The notes below the pieces were generated by a model. That model saw nothing but the letters and a program-made list of their open reading frames with translations. It ran no database searches and was not told the origin of the DNA. Positions 21,411 to 22,204 of a stretch of DNA of 22,204 nucleotides are shown here, one piece after another. Made by a program: the position numbers and the translations under genes. The first letter of the stretch is position 1, and each line of letters starts with the position of its first letter. Origin of the DNA: a virus; IMG/VR virus record IMGVR_UViG_3300046792_000052, positions 1 to 22,204 of that record; one strand, given 5' to 3'.

Positions 21411-22204
21411 ATGAGAACCCTAGTGCGGATCCTGTTCGTGTTGCTCGTGCCGGCGATCGTCGTCGCGCAAACGGCAACCGTGTCGCTCACGTGCCCCGAC
21501 GGGCCGCCGATCGTCGTCGTCGACGGTGGCGCACCACCCGAGGCCGACGCCGGTGTGCCGGTGCCCGACGCCGGGCCGCCACCCGTGGTCGACGCCGGGC
21601 CGCCACCGTCGTCACACCGGCCACCCGCGAGCAAGGGGCAAGGGTTCTATGTGGTCGGCACCGATCTGTATGACGGCAACGGCGTCGAGTTTCGGCTCAG
21701 GGGCACGAACAAAACGCATCAAGACAATTGGGCGCAAGGGCTCGGCCACACCAAAAGCAACACAACCAGGTGGCTCGTGCACTTCTCGAACGATCCCGAT
21801 CGGACTATTGCCGACATGCAATCGCCGAACATTGGTGGCTCGACGACGTTCGGGCAGGCCGTTGCGGTGCCGGGGTATTGGGATGGCACGTGTAAGAGTG
21901 ACGCCGGCTCGTTTGAAACCATGGTGAACCGGTGGGTGCGCGACGCAAAAAAGTACGCCGCGATCGAGCGGCTCATGATCCTCAACATCGCGAACGAGTG
22001 GGGCTCCGATCAAGTCAAGTGGCGTGACGCGTATGTGTCGGCGATACCGAGGATCCGCGCGGCCGGGTGGCACGGCGCGATCATGGTTGACGCGCCTGGT
22101 TGCGGGCAGGATGCGACGGCGATTATCAACCACGGCCGCGCAGTGTTCGCCGCCGACGCCGAGCAGAATGTACTGTTCGACGTGCATATCTACGGCAACT
22201 GGAA
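21411..22204 (+). CDS. Secreted GH5 family glycoside hydrolase (mannanase/cellulase-like), partial
   Basis: Starts at ATG 21411 with a strong GGGAGG SD at 21398-21403; the window ends after codon 264 with no stop. Residues 1-19 form a Sec signal peptide (MRTLVRILFVLLVPAIVVA, cleavage before Q20). Residues about 37-75 are a Pro/Asp-Ala-Gly linker with repeated DAGPPP. The catalytic domain begins GFYVVGTDLYDGNGVEFRLR. It contains LMILNIANEWGSD (E196 the expected acid/base), then HGAIMVDAPGCGQDATAIIN and QNVLFDVHIYGNW, a pattern close to GH5 subfamily 8 mannanases. The second catalytic Glu lies beyond the window. A Sec signal is unusual for a virion protein, so this may be lysogen cargo or a host gene at the phage edge. 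Confidence 0.8.
   Translation, partial: MRTLVRILFVLLVPAIVVAQTATVSLTCPDGPPIVVVDGGAPPEADAGVPVPDAGPPPVVDAGPPPSSHRPPASKGQGFYVVGTDLYDGNGVEFRLRGTNKTHQDNWAQGLGHTKSNTTRWLVHFSNDPDRTIADMQSPNIGGSTTFGQAVAVPGYWDGTCKSDAGSFETMVNRWVRDAKKYAAIERLMILNIANEWGSDQVKWRDAYVSAIPRIRAAGWHGAIMVDAPGCGQDATAIINHGRAVFAADAEQNVLFDVHIYGNW

Overview
This window looks like the late (morphogenesis) region of a tailed phage or prophage with a contractile tail, i.e. a myovirus with a partly Mu/P2-like gene order. All recognisable genes are on the + strand and tightly packed. Many junctions are stop/start overlaps (ATGA, GTGA, TAATG), and GTG starts are common. The DNA is GC-rich, about two thirds G+C by eye. The last gene has a secretion signal followed by a Pro/Asp-Ala-Gly linker. 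That linker style is common in secreted proteins of Myxococcota (Sandaracinus/Polyangia-like bacteria), so a myxobacterial host or prophage is a reasonable but unproven guess. No integrase, transposase, lysis cassette, tRNA or CRISPR array is visible.

Layout. (1) 49-1356: a DNA-binding protein with an AT-hook and helix-turn-helix (possible small terminase or regulator), a small HTH protein and an unknown protein. (2) 1360-4739: large terminase, a second XRE-like HTH protein, and a Mu gp29-like portal. (3) 4739-7714: S49-type head maturation protease with an in-frame C-terminal scaffold that has its own apparent start, a decoration-like protein, and a Mu-type major capsid protein. (4) 7717-9146: head-tail connector and tail-completion proteins. 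(5) 9160-13641: sheath, tube, tail assembly chaperone with an apparent -1 frameshift extension, and tape measure. (6) 13638-15883: baseplate protein, a fused hub/spike/PAAR-like protein, and an unknown helical protein. (7) 15992-20056: gp25/gp46-like wedge protein, baseplate J, a protein with two LamG-like domains, and a tail-I-like protein. (8) 20098-22204: tail fibre and the start of a secreted GH5 glycoside hydrolase that runs off the window.

The most striking unexplained signal is a repeated DNA motif. Eight copies of a 9-bp dyad, GGTANTACC, occur in the window, each followed after 3 bp on one side by a YCNRG palindrome. The copies sit near the starts of apparent transcription sub-blocks: early in gene 1, before the portal, at the start of the tail chaperone, three in the 108-bp AT-rich gap before the gp25-like gene, and before the tail fibre. 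They resemble a phage operator or stoperator set. Two paralogous HTH proteins in the window (49-744 and 3012-3269) are the obvious candidate binders.

The genes fit one assembly line: DNA recognition and packaging, procapsid assembly and maturation, head closure, contractile tail, baseplate and host recognition. Beyond these lies a cargo-like secreted polysaccharide hydrolase.
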